Source of the DNA: Pigmentiphaga sp. NML030171
GTDB taxonomy: Bacteria > Pseudomonadota > Gammaproteobacteria > Burkholderiales > Burkholderiaceae_B
Reading direction: 5' to 3'
Assembly (NCBI RefSeq): GCF_002188635.1
Contig: NZ_NINX01000051.1
Coordinates: 1 to 64,000, forward strand
DNA: 64,000 nucleotides
Part shown: positions 24,544 through 32,573 of the stretch, piece by piece
Layout of the letters: each line of letters opens with the position of its first letter
Numbering within the stretch: position 1 is the first letter of the stretch
Made by a program: the position numbers and the translations under genes
Notes under the pieces: generated by a model
What the model saw: only the letters and a program-made list of their open reading frames with translations
What the model was told of the DNA's origin: nothing
Database searches by the model: none

Positions 24544-25536
24544 TCAATCCACCTGCACGCCTATCATCTTCGCGATCTCGCCCTGGCGCCGATACTCCTT
24601 GTGGACGAAATCGGCGAACTCGCGGCGGCTCATCGGCGAATTGATCGAACCACGCTCTTCCATGGAACGCTCGAACGCCGGATCGCTCAGCACGGCGTTC
24701 ACCGCCTGGTGCAGGCGATCCAGCCGCTCGGGCGGCGTTCCCTTGGGCACGAACAGACCGTCCCAGGCAAACAGCTCATACCCCGGCACCCCGCTTTCGG
24801 ACAGCGTGGGCGCGTCCGGCAGCGTGGGAATGCGCTGCGGCGTGGAAACGGCCAGCACCTTGATCTGCTTGCTCTTGGCCAGCGGCACGAGATAGGGCGC
24901 GACGTCGATCATGAAGGACACGCGGCCCGACCGTACGTCGGTCGAGGCCGGCGCGCCGCCCTTGTAGGGCACGTGCGTAAGGTCGATCTTCGCCATCTGC
25001 TGGAGCAGGCCACAGGCCATGTGCGACGCCGTGCCGTTGCCGGCCGAGGCGCAGGTCAGTTCGCCCGGGTGCTTCTTCGCATAGCCGATCAGTTCCTGCG
25101 CGGAATTGAACGGCGAGTCGGGACTGACGAACATCACCATCGAGATGACCGAAAAACGCGCGACCGGCTCGAAATCGTCCGGCGCGTAGCCCACCGCCTT
25201 GTACAACCAGTGGTTGGTCGCCATCGTGCCGTTCGTGCCGAACACCACCGTCTGTCCGTCCGGGGCGGCGCGGGCGCCGGCGGCGGTGCCGATGTTGCCC
25301 CCAGCCCCAGCCCGGTTGTCGATGATGATGGGCTGGCGCAATTGCTTTTCCATTTCACGCGCATACAGCCTGGCCAGCGTGTCGCCGCCGCCGCCCGCGA
25401 CGAAAGGGACGATCATGGTCAGCGGACGCTGGGGCCACTCGGCGGCGCCGGCCGCGGCGGCACCCGACGCCATCGCGGCCAGCAGGGCCAGGGTGCCGAG
25501 GATGCGGGCCGGCTTCCCGTTCTTTTTCACATGCAT
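24544..25536 (-). CDS. Bug/TctC-family periplasmic solute receptor
   Basis: 330 residues from ATG 25536 behind AAGGAGA. Signal peptide ends AAAGAA-EWPQRPLTMIVPFVAGGGGDTLARLY. Bug motifs IIIDNRAGAGGNIGTAAGARAAPDG, CASAGNGTASHMACG, HVPYKGGAPASTDV and ESGVPGYELFAWDGLFVPKGTP are all present. It is the second gene of a two-gene unit with the NicX/M29-like enzyme upstream (37 bases apart), suggesting that the receptor brings in that enzyme's substrate or a precursor. No TctAB genes nearby. Confidence 0.9.
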   Translation of the reverse strand: MHVKKNGKPARILGTLALLAAMASGAAAAGAAEWPQRPLTMIVPFVAGGGGDTLARLYAREMEKQLRQPIIIDNRAGAGGNIGTAAGARAAPDGQTVVFGTNGTMATNHWLYKAVGYAPDDFEPVARFSVISMVMFVSPDSPFNSAQELIGYAKKHPGELTCASAGNGTASHMACGLLQQMAKIDLTHVPYKGGAPASTDVRSGRVSFMIDVAPYLVPLAKSKQIKVLAVSTPQRIPTLPDAPTLSESGVPGYELFAWDGLFVPKGTPPERLDRLHQAVNAVLSDPAFERSMEERGSINSPMSRREFADFVHKEYRRQGEIAKMIGVQVD

Positions 25537-25572
25537 GCTTGTCTCCTTGTCTTGTCTGTGAACCTGTCCCGG

Positions 25573-26730
25573 TCAATCCACCCCGGCTTCCAGCAGCTCG
25601 ACCGGGTCGCCGTAGCGGGCGGCAATCGCGACCACCTCGGGATCGCGCAGCGCGCACAGGAAACCCTGGTCGATCAGGGTGTTGCGCCCTGCCGTGACGG
25701 TGGCGTCCAGGCACACCAGGTCCATGTGCACGGGCGGCTCTTCCCAGTCGGGCAGCACGCGGCGGATGTAGTCGTTCGGCTTGGCCAGGTCGATGCCGAA
25801 ATGCAGCGCCCCCGGGGCGTTCGAACCGGCGGGATAGATGGTGTGGCGCGGCGCCTTGGGATTGAAGCCGCAGCCGCCGCCTTCGATCATGCGGCCGCCC
25901 ACCAGCATGTCGCGCAGGATCTTCGCCTCCTCTGAATTGCCCTCGACCGCGCTGACGTATTCGCCTTCGAAACGCACGGCGATCCGTTCTTCGAAAGGCC
26001 GGGCGAAGCCCACTGCCCACTGCGGATAGATCACGCCCGACATCGGTGTCTTGACGGCGTGGTCGTTGCGCACCGCCGTCCGGTCCCAGAGGTTGGGACC
26101 GTGGGTCGGCAGGTAGTGCACGTAGCAGCCGGGCTCCTCGGCCGTCGTCACGCCGCGCCAACGATTGGACGACAGCATCGTGTCGCGCGTTTCCGGCGTG
26201 AAGCCGATGCGGAAGTCGGTCCCGCGCGCGTCGGTGAAATGCAGGTCGAAATCCTCTCCCTTGGGATAGCGGCCGGCCGTGGCCCGGCACAGCGCCCCCA
26301 CGATCTCGCTCGGAAAGCGCGCCTGCGGCGTGTGCAGCAGGTCGAGATTGCGGAAGTAGGTGATCTTCACCCAGCGCTGCCCCTGCTTGCGCATCGCGAT
26401 GCAGAACGGGTCCTCGATCGAACAGAACCAGGTGGACACCACGAAGTCCGCCTGCTCGAGCAGGCCTTTCACGGGCTCCGGCACCTCGGTCACGCGCGAA
26501 TTGGGTTCGGTATAGACGCGCACCTGCGCGCCGCGCGCCTTGGCCAGCCCCACCACCGCATCGACCACCCGGGTATCGAGCAATTGATCGGTCAGCATCA
26601 ACACGCGCTCGCCCGGCCGGATGGCGAACACCTTGGCGAAGTTATCCAGCGCCTGGAAGAAGTGCTTGGTCTGCACGACGGAGTCGGCCAGCGCAGGCGG
26701 CAGGCCCACGAAGGCGGAAGATGGGATCAT
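25573..26730 (-). CDS. NicX/M29-aminopeptidase-like metal enzyme, substrate unknown
   Basis: ATG 26730 has GAGGAAG ahead of it and gives 385 residues. The fold appears to be that of the M29 aminopeptidase superfamily, which also holds 2,5-dihydroxypyridine 5,6-dioxygenase (NicX). Similar stretches are the N-terminal RPGERVLMLTDQLLDTRVVDAV, VRFEGEYVSAVEGNSEEAKILRDML, a metal-ligand-like GALHFGIDLAKPN and PVHMDLVCLDATVTAGRNTLI. The sequence is far from both named groups, so I call only the superfamily. It is paired with a Bug receptor and divergent from a GntR regulator, fitting a small catabolic unit for a carboxylated heterocycle or peptide-like compound. Confidence 0.55.
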   Translation of the reverse strand: MIPSSAFVGLPPALADSVVQTKHFFQALDNFAKVFAIRPGERVLMLTDQLLDTRVVDAVVGLAKARGAQVRVYTEPNSRVTEVPEPVKGLLEQADFVVSTWFCSIEDPFCIAMRKQGQRWVKITYFRNLDLLHTPQARFPSEIVGALCRATAGRYPKGEDFDLHFTDARGTDFRIGFTPETRDTMLSSNRWRGVTTAEEPGCYVHYLPTHGPNLWDRTAVRNDHAVKTPMSGVIYPQWAVGFARPFEERIAVRFEGEYVSAVEGNSEEAKILRDMLVGGRMIEGGGCGFNPKAPRHTIYPAGSNAPGALHFGIDLAKPNDYIRRVLPDWEEPPVHMDLVCLDATVTAGRNTLIDQGFLCALRDPEVVAIAARYGDPVELLEAGVD

Positions 26731-26760
26731 GGCTTCCTCTTTCTTAGATCTATAATTAAA

Positions 26761-26823
26761 TTGCATGCAAATTATTGGGCAATCTTCTTTTTTATTCAAT
26801 ATCAATCTAATTTTGCATGCAAA
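26761..26823. promoter_or_regulatory. Two TTGCATGCAA palindromes 52 bp apart (GntR operators)
   Basis: TTGCATGCAA occurs exactly at 26761-26770 and again at 26813-26822, where it extends to TTTGCATGCAAA (26812-26823). The centres are 52 bp apart, five helical turns, so both face the same side of the DNA. They lie in the AT-rich gap between the NicX-like gene and the divergent GntR gene and are probably its operators. Confidence 0.7.
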
Positions 26824-26890
26824 TCAGTATGATCCCGACATAGCGGTTACTATCCCCCGCACCAAGGACTACGACGCTCGTCCCCGGCAG

Positions 26891-27607
26891 ATGGCCACTC
26901 AAATACACACCGTCGCAGGCGAACTGCGCCGACGCATCATGTCCGGCACCTATCCGCCCGGCGAACGGCTGGTCGAACTGCAGCTCGCGGCGGACCTGGG
27001 CGTCTCGCGCACGCCCATCCGCCTCGCGTTCGAGGAACTGGTCAAGGAAGGCCTGCTGGAGCGGCTACCGACCCGTGGCTTCCGGGTCAAGGCGGTGGAC
27101 CTGGACGACCTTGCCAACGCCCTGGACGTACGCGGCACGCTGGAAGGCATGGCGGCGCGGCTGGTGGCCGAGCAAGGCGCGCGGCCGGAGGTGACGCAGG
27201 CCCTGCGCGATTGCGTGGAGGAAGGCTGGAACCTGCTCGAGGATGCGGCCGGCAACGGCTATCGCGTGGAAACGCCTCGCTGGTCCGCCATGAACGAGAA
27301 ATTCCATGCCGTGCTGATCCAGGCCGCGGGCAACCCGCCGCTGGCCAGCGCGCTGGCGCACGTCTCGCAGATCCCGCTGGTGGGCGCGGCCGTGCTGGGC
27401 CTGGGCCTGGACGACACCATGCCGCAACCCGAATACGCCTACATCCATCGCGCCCAGCAGGACCACGACGACATCGTCGCGGCCATCGAACTGGGCGAAG
27501 GCGCACGCGCCGAAAACCTGATGCGCGAACACGTGCGCCGCAGCCGCGACAACAAGCGTCGCATCTACCAGCTCCGCATCGATGCCCTGCGCCGTCCGGC
27601 CAGGTAA
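26891..27607 (+). CDS. GntR-family regulator, FCD type
   Basis: ATG 26891 gives 238 residues, the usual length; longer upstream readings run through the palindromes and are unlikely, though no good ribosome site precedes 26891. Winged helix at about residues 5-75 ([46 protein letters not shown]), FCD domain with metal-type residues D, H and H ([43 protein letters not shown]). It probably represses itself and the divergent NicX-like/Bug unit. Confidence 0.86.
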   Translation: MATQIHTVAGELRRRIMSGTYPPGERLVELQLAADLGVSRTPIRLAFEELVKEGLLERLPTRGFRVKAVDLDDLANALDVRGTLEGMAARLVAEQGARPEVTQALRDCVEEGWNLLEDAAGNGYRVETPRWSAMNEKFHAVLIQAAGNPPLASALAHVSQIPLVGAAVLGLGLDDTMPQPEYAYIHRAQQDHDDIVAAIELGEGARAENLMREHVRRSRDNKRRIYQLRIDALRRPAR

Positions 27608-27666
27608 GGACATGGCGCGGCCGCTACAATAGGGCCATTGCAAACTATCGCGGAACAGGTGGTCAC

Positions 27667-27936
27667 ATGGCTCGCATGATTTATTGCGTCAAGCTCAAGA
27701 AAGAAGCCGAAGGTCTGGACTTCCCTCCCTACCCGGGCGAACTCGGCACCAAGATCTGGCAGAACATTTCCAAGCAGGCCTGGCAGGAGTGGGTCCAGAC
27801 CCAGACCCGCCTCGTCAACGAAAACCGCCTGAACCTCGCCGACGCCCGCGCCCGCAAGTACCTGCAACAGCAGATGCAGCGCTATCTATTCGAAGACGGC
27901 AACGTCGAAGCACAAGGCTACGTCCCGCCGAATTAA
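27667..27936 (+). CDS. yggX: Fe(2+)-trafficking protein YggX
   Basis: 89 residues, the exact size of the family, with the diagnostic [24 protein letters not shown] and [34 protein letters not shown]. The conserved Cys near the N-terminus (position 7) is kept. YggX protects iron-sulphur clusters and supports iron handling during oxidative stress in the cytosol. ATG 27667 follows the GGTGGTCAC sequence. A GC-rich repeat and then an intrinsic terminator follow its stop codon. Confidence 0.96.
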   Translation: MARMIYCVKLKKEAEGLDFPPYPGELGTKIWQNISKQAWQEWVQTQTRLVNENRLNLADARARKYLQQQMQRYLFEDGNVEAQGYVPPN

Positions 27937-28037
27937 GCCCCCCCGTACTAAGCCCCCCCCTACGCCCTTCGGGCGCCCCCCAGGGGGCGGCGCTGGCGGA
28001 CCGGCAAAGCCGGATCCGCTGCGCCCTGGGTCTGGGG
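27937..28037 (+). repeat. Dispersed GC-rich 3' repeat, copy A (after yggX)
   Basis: After the stop codon comes a near-duplicate of TAAGCCCCCCC, then CTACGCCCTTCGGGCGCC, CCCCAGGGGGCG, and a hairpin GCGGACCGGC-AAA-GCCGGATCCGC, ending CGCCCTGGG. The same order is found in copies B (28142-28224) and C (61570-61737). All three follow a stop codon in the sense direction. Confidence 0.85.
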
Positions 28038-28054
28038 ACGCTCACGGAAGAAAG

Positions 28055-28089
28055 ACGGCCTTGCTTGTACGCAAGGCCGTTTTCATTTT
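28055..28089. terminator. Intrinsic terminator, probably bidirectional (yggX and phoU)
   Basis: ACGGCCTTGC at 28055-28064 and GCAAGGCCGT at 28071-28080 form a perfect 10 bp stem with a six-base loop, followed by TTTCATTTT. On the other strand the stem is followed by CTTTCTTCC, so it can also end the convergent phoU transcript. Confidence 0.85.
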
Positions 28090-28141
28090 CAACCGAACCA
28101 GCTGCCAGGCAGTATCGCCAGTCCCCGCCAGCCCGTTGTTA

Positions 28142-28224
28142 CCCCAGGATGCGGTGGATCCGGCTCCGCCGGTCCACCCGAATCGCCCCCTGGGGGGCGC
28201 CCGAAGGGCGTAGGGGGGGGTCCA
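28142..28224 (-). repeat. Dispersed GC-rich 3' repeat, copy B (after phoU)
   Basis: Read on the minus strand it starts directly at the phoU stop with a C run and TACGCCCTTCGGGCGCC, then CCCCAGGGGGCG, and the hairpin GTGGACCGGC-GGA-GCCGGATCCAC. The block of about 30 bases at its start is identical to copy A. Confidence 0.85.
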
Positions 28225-28926
28225 CTACCCCGCCGCGGCTTCCCGCTCGACGTTGTCCACGCCCGTGTGGCGCACGTCGCGGCCCTTGACCATGTAGACC
28301 ACGAGCTCGCACATGTTCTTGGCGTGGTCGCCGATGCGCTCGAGCGCCTTGGCGATGAACAGCAGTTCGATGGAACGCGAGATCTTGCGCGGGTCTTCGA
28401 TCATGTAGGTGATCAACTGGCGGATCACCCCCTGCCACTCCGAGTCCACCGACTTGTCCTGGCGGACGACCTGGGCCGCGGCCTGGGCGTCCAGGCGGGC
28501 GAAGGCGTCCAGGGCCTTGCGCAGCATCGTGACGACGGTGTTGGCCATGTGCCAGAGCTCGACGGCGGGCATGTTGACGCGGCCGGCCTCGTGGATGAGC
28601 TTGGCCATGCGGGCGATCTTCTCGGCCTCGTCGCCGGCGCGCTCCATGTCGGTGATCATCTTGATGACCGTGATGATCATGCGCAGGTCGCCCGCGGTGG
28701 GCTGGCGGCGGGCCAGGATATGGCTGCACGCCTCGTCCAGCTCCACCTCGAAGCGGTTGACCTCGGTATCGCGCACGATCACGCGCTCCAGCGCGGCGAG
28801 ATCGCCGTTGGCCAGGCCATCGATGGCGCCGGTGATCTGGGATTCGACCAGGCCTCCCATCTGCAGGAAGCGCGACCGGACCTCCTCGAGTTCGGCGTCG
28901 TATTGTTTGTGGGTATGTTCAGTCAT
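28225..28926 (-). CDS. phoU: Phosphate signalling regulator PhoU
   Basis: 233 residues, two PhoU helical-bundle repeats. Each repeat has the metal-binding motif region: ITVIKMITDMERAGDEAEKIA at about 85-105 and LFIAKALERIGDHAKNMCELVVYM at about 188-212. PhoU links the Pst phosphate importer to the PhoR/PhoB two-component system and restrains the Pho regulon when phosphate is ample. GGGAG lies before ATG 28926. It stands alone here; no pst or phoB genes are adjacent in the window. A Pho-box-like sequence precedes it. Confidence 0.96.
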   Translation of the reverse strand: MTEHTHKQYDAELEEVRSRFLQMGGLVESQITGAIDGLANGDLAALERVIVRDTEVNRFEVELDEACSHILARRQPTAGDLRMIITVIKMITDMERAGDEAEKIARMAKLIHEAGRVNMPAVELWHMANTVVTMLRKALDAFARLDAQAAAQVVRQDKSVDSEWQGVIRQLITYMIEDPRKISRSIELLFIAKALERIGDHAKNMCELVVYMVKGRDVRHTGVDNVEREAAAG

Positions 28927-28996
28927 GCCGGCTCCCAGCGGAAGAACAATGGGCCTGGCCGTTTGTGCCCCGGCCGCATGGGCAATGCACCGCGCA

Positions 28997-29029
28997 GTTT
29001 ATGAACGCCATGTGACAGGAATATGTCTC
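28997..29029 (-). promoter_or_regulatory. Pho-box-like direct repeats upstream of phoU
   Basis: On the minus strand three 11-base units follow one another: GAGACAT-ATTC, CTGTCAC-ATGG and CGTTCAT-AAAC. The first seven bases of each unit match the PhoB half-site CTGTCAT in 4, 6 and 5 positions. The spacing is that of a Pho box and it lies about 70 bases upstream of the phoU start. Confidence 0.4.
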
Positions 29030-29056
29030 CGACGTCGGCCGCGCGGTCAATGTAGG

Positions 29057-29743
29057 CTAGGCGTGGCGCGGCTTGTCCAGCCGGCGCACGCCGGACTGCG
29101 TGGCCAGCAGGGCCACGTCCGCGCCGCGCAGCGCGAACAGGCCGCAGGTCACCACGCCAGGCAGGTCGTTGATCACCTTTTCCATGCCCTGGGCCTCGGC
29201 GATCTGCATGCCGTGCACGTCCAGGATGACGTTGCCGTTGTCGGTGACGAACCCTTCGCGCAGCCGGGGCTGCCCGCCCAGCAGGCGCAGCGCCCGGGCT
29301 ACCGCCTCGCGGGCCATGGGTATCACCTCGACCGGAAGCGGAAAGGCCCCCAGTTGCCCGACCAGCTTGGACTCGTCGGCGATGCAGATGAAGCGCTCGG
29401 CCACCGAGGCGACGATCTTCTCGCGGGTCAGCGCGCCGCCGCCGCCCTTGATCATGTGCAGGTGGTCGTCGATCTCGTCCGCGCCGTCGACGTAGATGGG
29501 CATGAACGCCACGTCGTTCAGGTCGAATACCGGCAGCCCGTGGCCGGCCAGGCGCGCCGCGCTGCGCTCGGAACTGGCGACCGTGCCGCGGATGCGCCCC
29601 TTGTAGGCGGCCAGTCCGTCGATGAACAGGTCGGCCGTCGACCCCGTGCCGACTCCGATGACCACGTCGGGCGCCGCCACTTCGGCGACGAAGGCAAGCG
29701 CCGCGTCGGCCGCCTGCTGTTTCAGTTCCTGTTGAGAAAGCAT
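29057..29743 (-). CDS. rpiA: Ribose-5-phosphate isomerase A
   Basis: 228 residues from ATG 29743 ([16 protein letters not shown]). Family motifs: [19 protein letters not shown] near the N-terminus, [28 protein letters not shown] with the catalytic acid and lysine, and [13 protein letters not shown]. It interconverts ribose 5-phosphate and ribulose 5-phosphate in the pentose phosphate pathway. An upstream extension to 29839 lacks family similarity. It is divergent from gltS. Confidence 0.96.
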   Translation of the reverse strand: MLSQQELKQQAADAALAFVAEVAAPDVVIGVGTGSTADLFIDGLAAYKGRIRGTVASSERSAARLAGHGLPVFDLNDVAFMPIYVDGADEIDDHLHMIKGGGGALTREKIVASVAERFICIADESKLVGQLGAFPLPVEVIPMAREAVARALRLLGGQPRLREGFVTDNGNVILDVHGMQIAEAQGMEKVINDLPGVVTCGLFALRGADVALLATQSGVRRLDKPRHA

Positions 29744-29859
29744 AATAGGTGGTGCAAAGACGGTGCTAAGGGTTGCCAGCAGACACTTTAGCACTTGGAC
29801 GCGCGAACGCCACCGGCGTTCCGGCCGACGCGCGGGCACGCGCGCAGTGAAGGGGCATT

Positions 29860-31074
29860 ATGCTGATAGAAATAGACGTCACCACCACACTCCTGGTCGC
29901 CATCGTGGTGCTGTTGATCGGGCGCTGGCTGATCGGCCGCATCCCCCCGCTGCAACGCTACAACATCCCCGAGCCGGTGGTGGGCGGGATGCTGGCGGCC
30001 ATCGCCATCACGATCGCCAAGGTCGCCGCCAGCACCGAGCTGTCGTTCGACATGGCGCTGCAGACGCCCTTCATGCTGGCCTTCTTCGCCACGGTGGGCC
30101 TGGGCGCCGACGTCAGGACGCTGGTGCGCGGCGGCCGGGGGGTGGTCCTGTTCCTGATCGCCATCGCCATCATGCTCGTGCTGCAGAACGCCATCGGCCT
30201 GGCCGGCGCCTTCAGCATGGACCTTCATCCCCTGAACGGGCTGCTGGCCGGCTCGATCACGATGCTGGGCGGCCACGGGACCGGCGCGGCCTATGCCACC
30301 CAGTTCTCCGACGTCGACAACCTGCAGGGCGCCATGGAGCTGGCCATGGCCTGCGCGACGTTCGGCCTGGTGCTGGGCGGCATCATAGGCGGACCCGTGG
30401 CCCAGCGCCTCATCACGCGCCACGGCCTGACGCCGGGCGACGGCAGCTCGGCGCCATCCGGCCAGGCCGGCGCCGACGCGCCTTCCCAGGCGCCCCGGCC
30501 GCTGACCCTGCCGCTCTTTCTCGAGACCCTGCTGCTGATCGTGGCGTGCGTGGTGGTCGGCAGCACGCTGGGGGAGCTCATGAAAGGCAGGCTGCTGACC
30601 CTGCCTCCCTTCGTCTGGACCCTGTTCACCGGCGTCGTGCTGCGTAACGTACTGGGGCTGGCCCGCATCCGCGAAGTCGACGACGACGCGGTGCAACTGT
30701 TCGGCGGCGTGGCGCTATCGCTGTTCCTGACCATGGCGCTGATCTCGCTGCGGCTGTGGGAGCTCGTGTCGCTGGCGCTGCCCATCCTGGCGATCCTGGC
30801 GGTGCAGACGGCCTTCGTCGCGGCCTATACCAGTCTGGTCACCTTCCGCATCATGGGCGCCAACTACGACGCGGCGGTGCTGGCCGCCGGCGCCTGCGGC
30901 ATCGGCCTGGGCGCCACGCCCACCGCCATCGCCAACATGCAGGCGGTCACGAACAAGTACGGCCCCTCGCCCCAGGCCTTCCTGATCCTGCCCATCGTCG
31001 GCGCATTCCTGATCGACATCACCAACGCGCTGGTCATCCAGGGTTATCTCGGCCTGCCTCTTTTCGGCTTCTGA
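29860..31074 (+). CDS. gltS: Sodium/glutamate symporter GltS
   Basis: 404 residues, about 10-12 membrane helices, close to the 401 residues of E. coli GltS. Family motifs include YNIPEPVVGGMLAAI, LNGLLAGSITMLGGHGTGAAYATQF and the second repeat AGACGIGLGATPTAIANMQAVTNKYGPSP. The protein imports L-glutamate with sodium across the inner membrane. A TAXI-type binding lipoprotein gene starts 14 bases downstream, an unusual partner for a binding-protein-independent symporter. Confidence 0.93.
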   Translation: MLIEIDVTTTLLVAIVVLLIGRWLIGRIPPLQRYNIPEPVVGGMLAAIAITIAKVAASTELSFDMALQTPFMLAFFATVGLGADVRTLVRGGRGVVLFLIAIAIMLVLQNAIGLAGAFSMDLHPLNGLLAGSITMLGGHGTGAAYATQFSDVDNLQGAMELAMACATFGLVLGGIIGGPVAQRLITRHGLTPGDGSSAPSGQAGADAPSQAPRPLTLPLFLETLLLIVACVVVGSTLGELMKGRLLTLPPFVWTLFTGVVLRNVLGLARIREVDDDAVQLFGGVALSLFLTMALISLRLWELVSLALPILAILAVQTAFVAAYTSLVTFRIMGANYDAAVLAAGACGIGLGATPTAIANMQAVTNKYGPSPQAFLILPIVGAFLIDITNALVIQGYLGLPLFGF

Positions 31075-31088
31075 CAGCGAGCGCAACC

Positions 31089-32567
31089 ATGATCCGACGA
31101 TTGCTTCTTCTCGTCCTGGCCGCCCTGCTGCTGTCGGGCTGCAGCCGCGGGCCCGACCAGTCTCAGGTCCGGGCCGCCGTGGAGAACCGCCTGCAGGCGG
31201 TCTTCGCCAAACCGGTGCTGGACGTGGAATCCCTGCGGCGCCTGGGCAGCGGCCCGCTGGCCGATGCGCCCGATGGCGCGGCCCGCCGCATCATCTATTT
31301 CAACGGGCGCTTCCGCCTGGCCCGCGACTATGCCTTCGGCGACTGGCAATCGCTCAATCCGGCCGCGCTGGCCACGCTGCTGGGCGCGACCGAACGCGGC
31401 GTCGAAGGTATCGCGCGCGACGGCAACCGCGCCGGCGACATCCTGCTGGTACGCGGTTCGGTCACGTTCCGCGAAGGGCCCGACGGATGGCAGCCGGTGG
31501 ATTTCGTGCCGCCACCGCAGGCCACGGCCAGCCAGGCCGCCGCCGGTTCGCCGGCCCGTGCCACCATCGAACGCATCCAGAACCTGTTCAACACGCTGCC
31601 CCCCAACAGCCCGCGCGCCCGCGCCATCATCACCGAGGAACTGGCGGCGGCCGACCGGCAGATCACGCGTCGCCTGGACCGGCTGCGCCGCGCCTTCGTG
31701 GTCGCGGGCGGACCGCAAGCCGGCGAGTACGACCTGGTCGCCCGCACCATCGCGGCGCGCCTGACGGCGCAAGGTTTCAGCGCCAGCGGCTCGTCCACCC
31801 AGGGCAGCATCGAGAACCTCCAGTTGCTCCAGCGAGGCGCGGCCAACATCGCGCTCGCGCAGGGCGACATCGCCAGGCAGGCCTACCTGGGACAGGACGC
31901 CTTCGGCGGCACGGCCCACAACCCCAGCCTGCGCGCCATCGCCAGCCTGTACCCGGAAGCCTTCCACATCGCCGTGCTGGCCGACGGCCCGGTCCAGTCC
32001 ATCGCCGATCTGCGTGGACGACGGCTCGATGCCGGCCTGGCCGCGTCCGGCAGCCGCGCCTCGACGCTGCAGGTACTGGCCGCGCACGGAGTGCCGGAAA
32101 ACAGCGTGGAACTCGTCGCCAGCGCCGACTTCGACCAGGCGGTGCAAGCCCTGCTCGACAGGCGCGTCGACGCGATCGCCAGCGTGATCCATGCGCCCGC
32201 GCGGCAACTGCAGCGCCTGGCCGCCGACCACCGGGTGCGCATCCTGCCATTGTCCCCGCCCGCGATCGCGCAGCTCGCGCGGGACGATCCCGCCTTCGTG
32301 CGCCTCGTGCTCGCGCCCGGCACCTATCCGGGCCAGGGCGCGCCCATCGCCACGGTGGGCGTCACCGCGTTGCTGGTCACCGGCGCCGACACGCCCGCGG
32401 ACGAAGTGCGCAGCGTATTGCAGGCGGTGTTCGAACAGGCCGACTTCGTGGCGGCTGGCAGCCCGGCCGGCGGACAGATCACGCGCGCGACCGCCCGCGA
32501 AGGCGTGACCATCCCCATGCACGAGGCCGCCGACCGCTATTTCCAGGCGGCCCCGGCGCCGCGCTAG
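31089..32567 (+). CDS. TAXI-family solute-binding lipoprotein with an extra N-terminal domain
   Basis: 492 residues; signal peptide with lipobox LLSGC, so Cys18 is probably lipidated. Residues 25-145 form a separate domain not typical of TAXI proteins (IIYFNGRFRLARDYAFGDW, VRGSVTFREGPDGWQPVDF), followed by a helical linker. From about residue 205 the TAXI fold is recognisable: VVAGGPQAGEYDLVARTIAARL, GSIENLQLLQRGAANIALAQGDIA, IADLRGRRLDAGLAASGSRAS. TAXI proteins normally serve TRAP permeases with fused Q/M subunits, but none is here. It may be a sensor or an accessory binder for the neighbouring GltS. Confidence 0.8.
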   Translation: MIRRLLLLVLAALLLSGCSRGPDQSQVRAAVENRLQAVFAKPVLDVESLRRLGSGPLADAPDGAARRIIYFNGRFRLARDYAFGDWQSLNPAALATLLGATERGVEGIARDGNRAGDILLVRGSVTFREGPDGWQPVDFVPPPQATASQAAAGSPARATIERIQNLFNTLPPNSPRARAIITEELAAADRQITRRLDRLRRAFVVAGGPQAGEYDLVARTIAARLTAQGFSASGSSTQGSIENLQLLQRGAANIALAQGDIARQAYLGQDAFGGTAHNPSLRAIASLYPEAFHIAVLADGPVQSIADLRGRRLDAGLAASGSRASTLQVLAAHGVPENSVELVASADFDQAVQALLDRRVDAIASVIHAPARQLQRLAADHRVRILPLSPPAIAQLARDDPAFVRLVLAPGTYPGQGAPIATVGVTALLVTGADTPADEVRSVLQAVFEQADFVAAGSPAGGQITRATAREGVTIPMHEAADRYFQAAPAPR

Positions 32568-32573
32568 ATCGCG

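Noticed and set aside
27937-28224. CRISPR or insertion sequence between yggX and phoU
   Set aside because: The repeats are two inverted hairpin-rich copies without regular spacers, and no transposase gene or terminal repeats exist.
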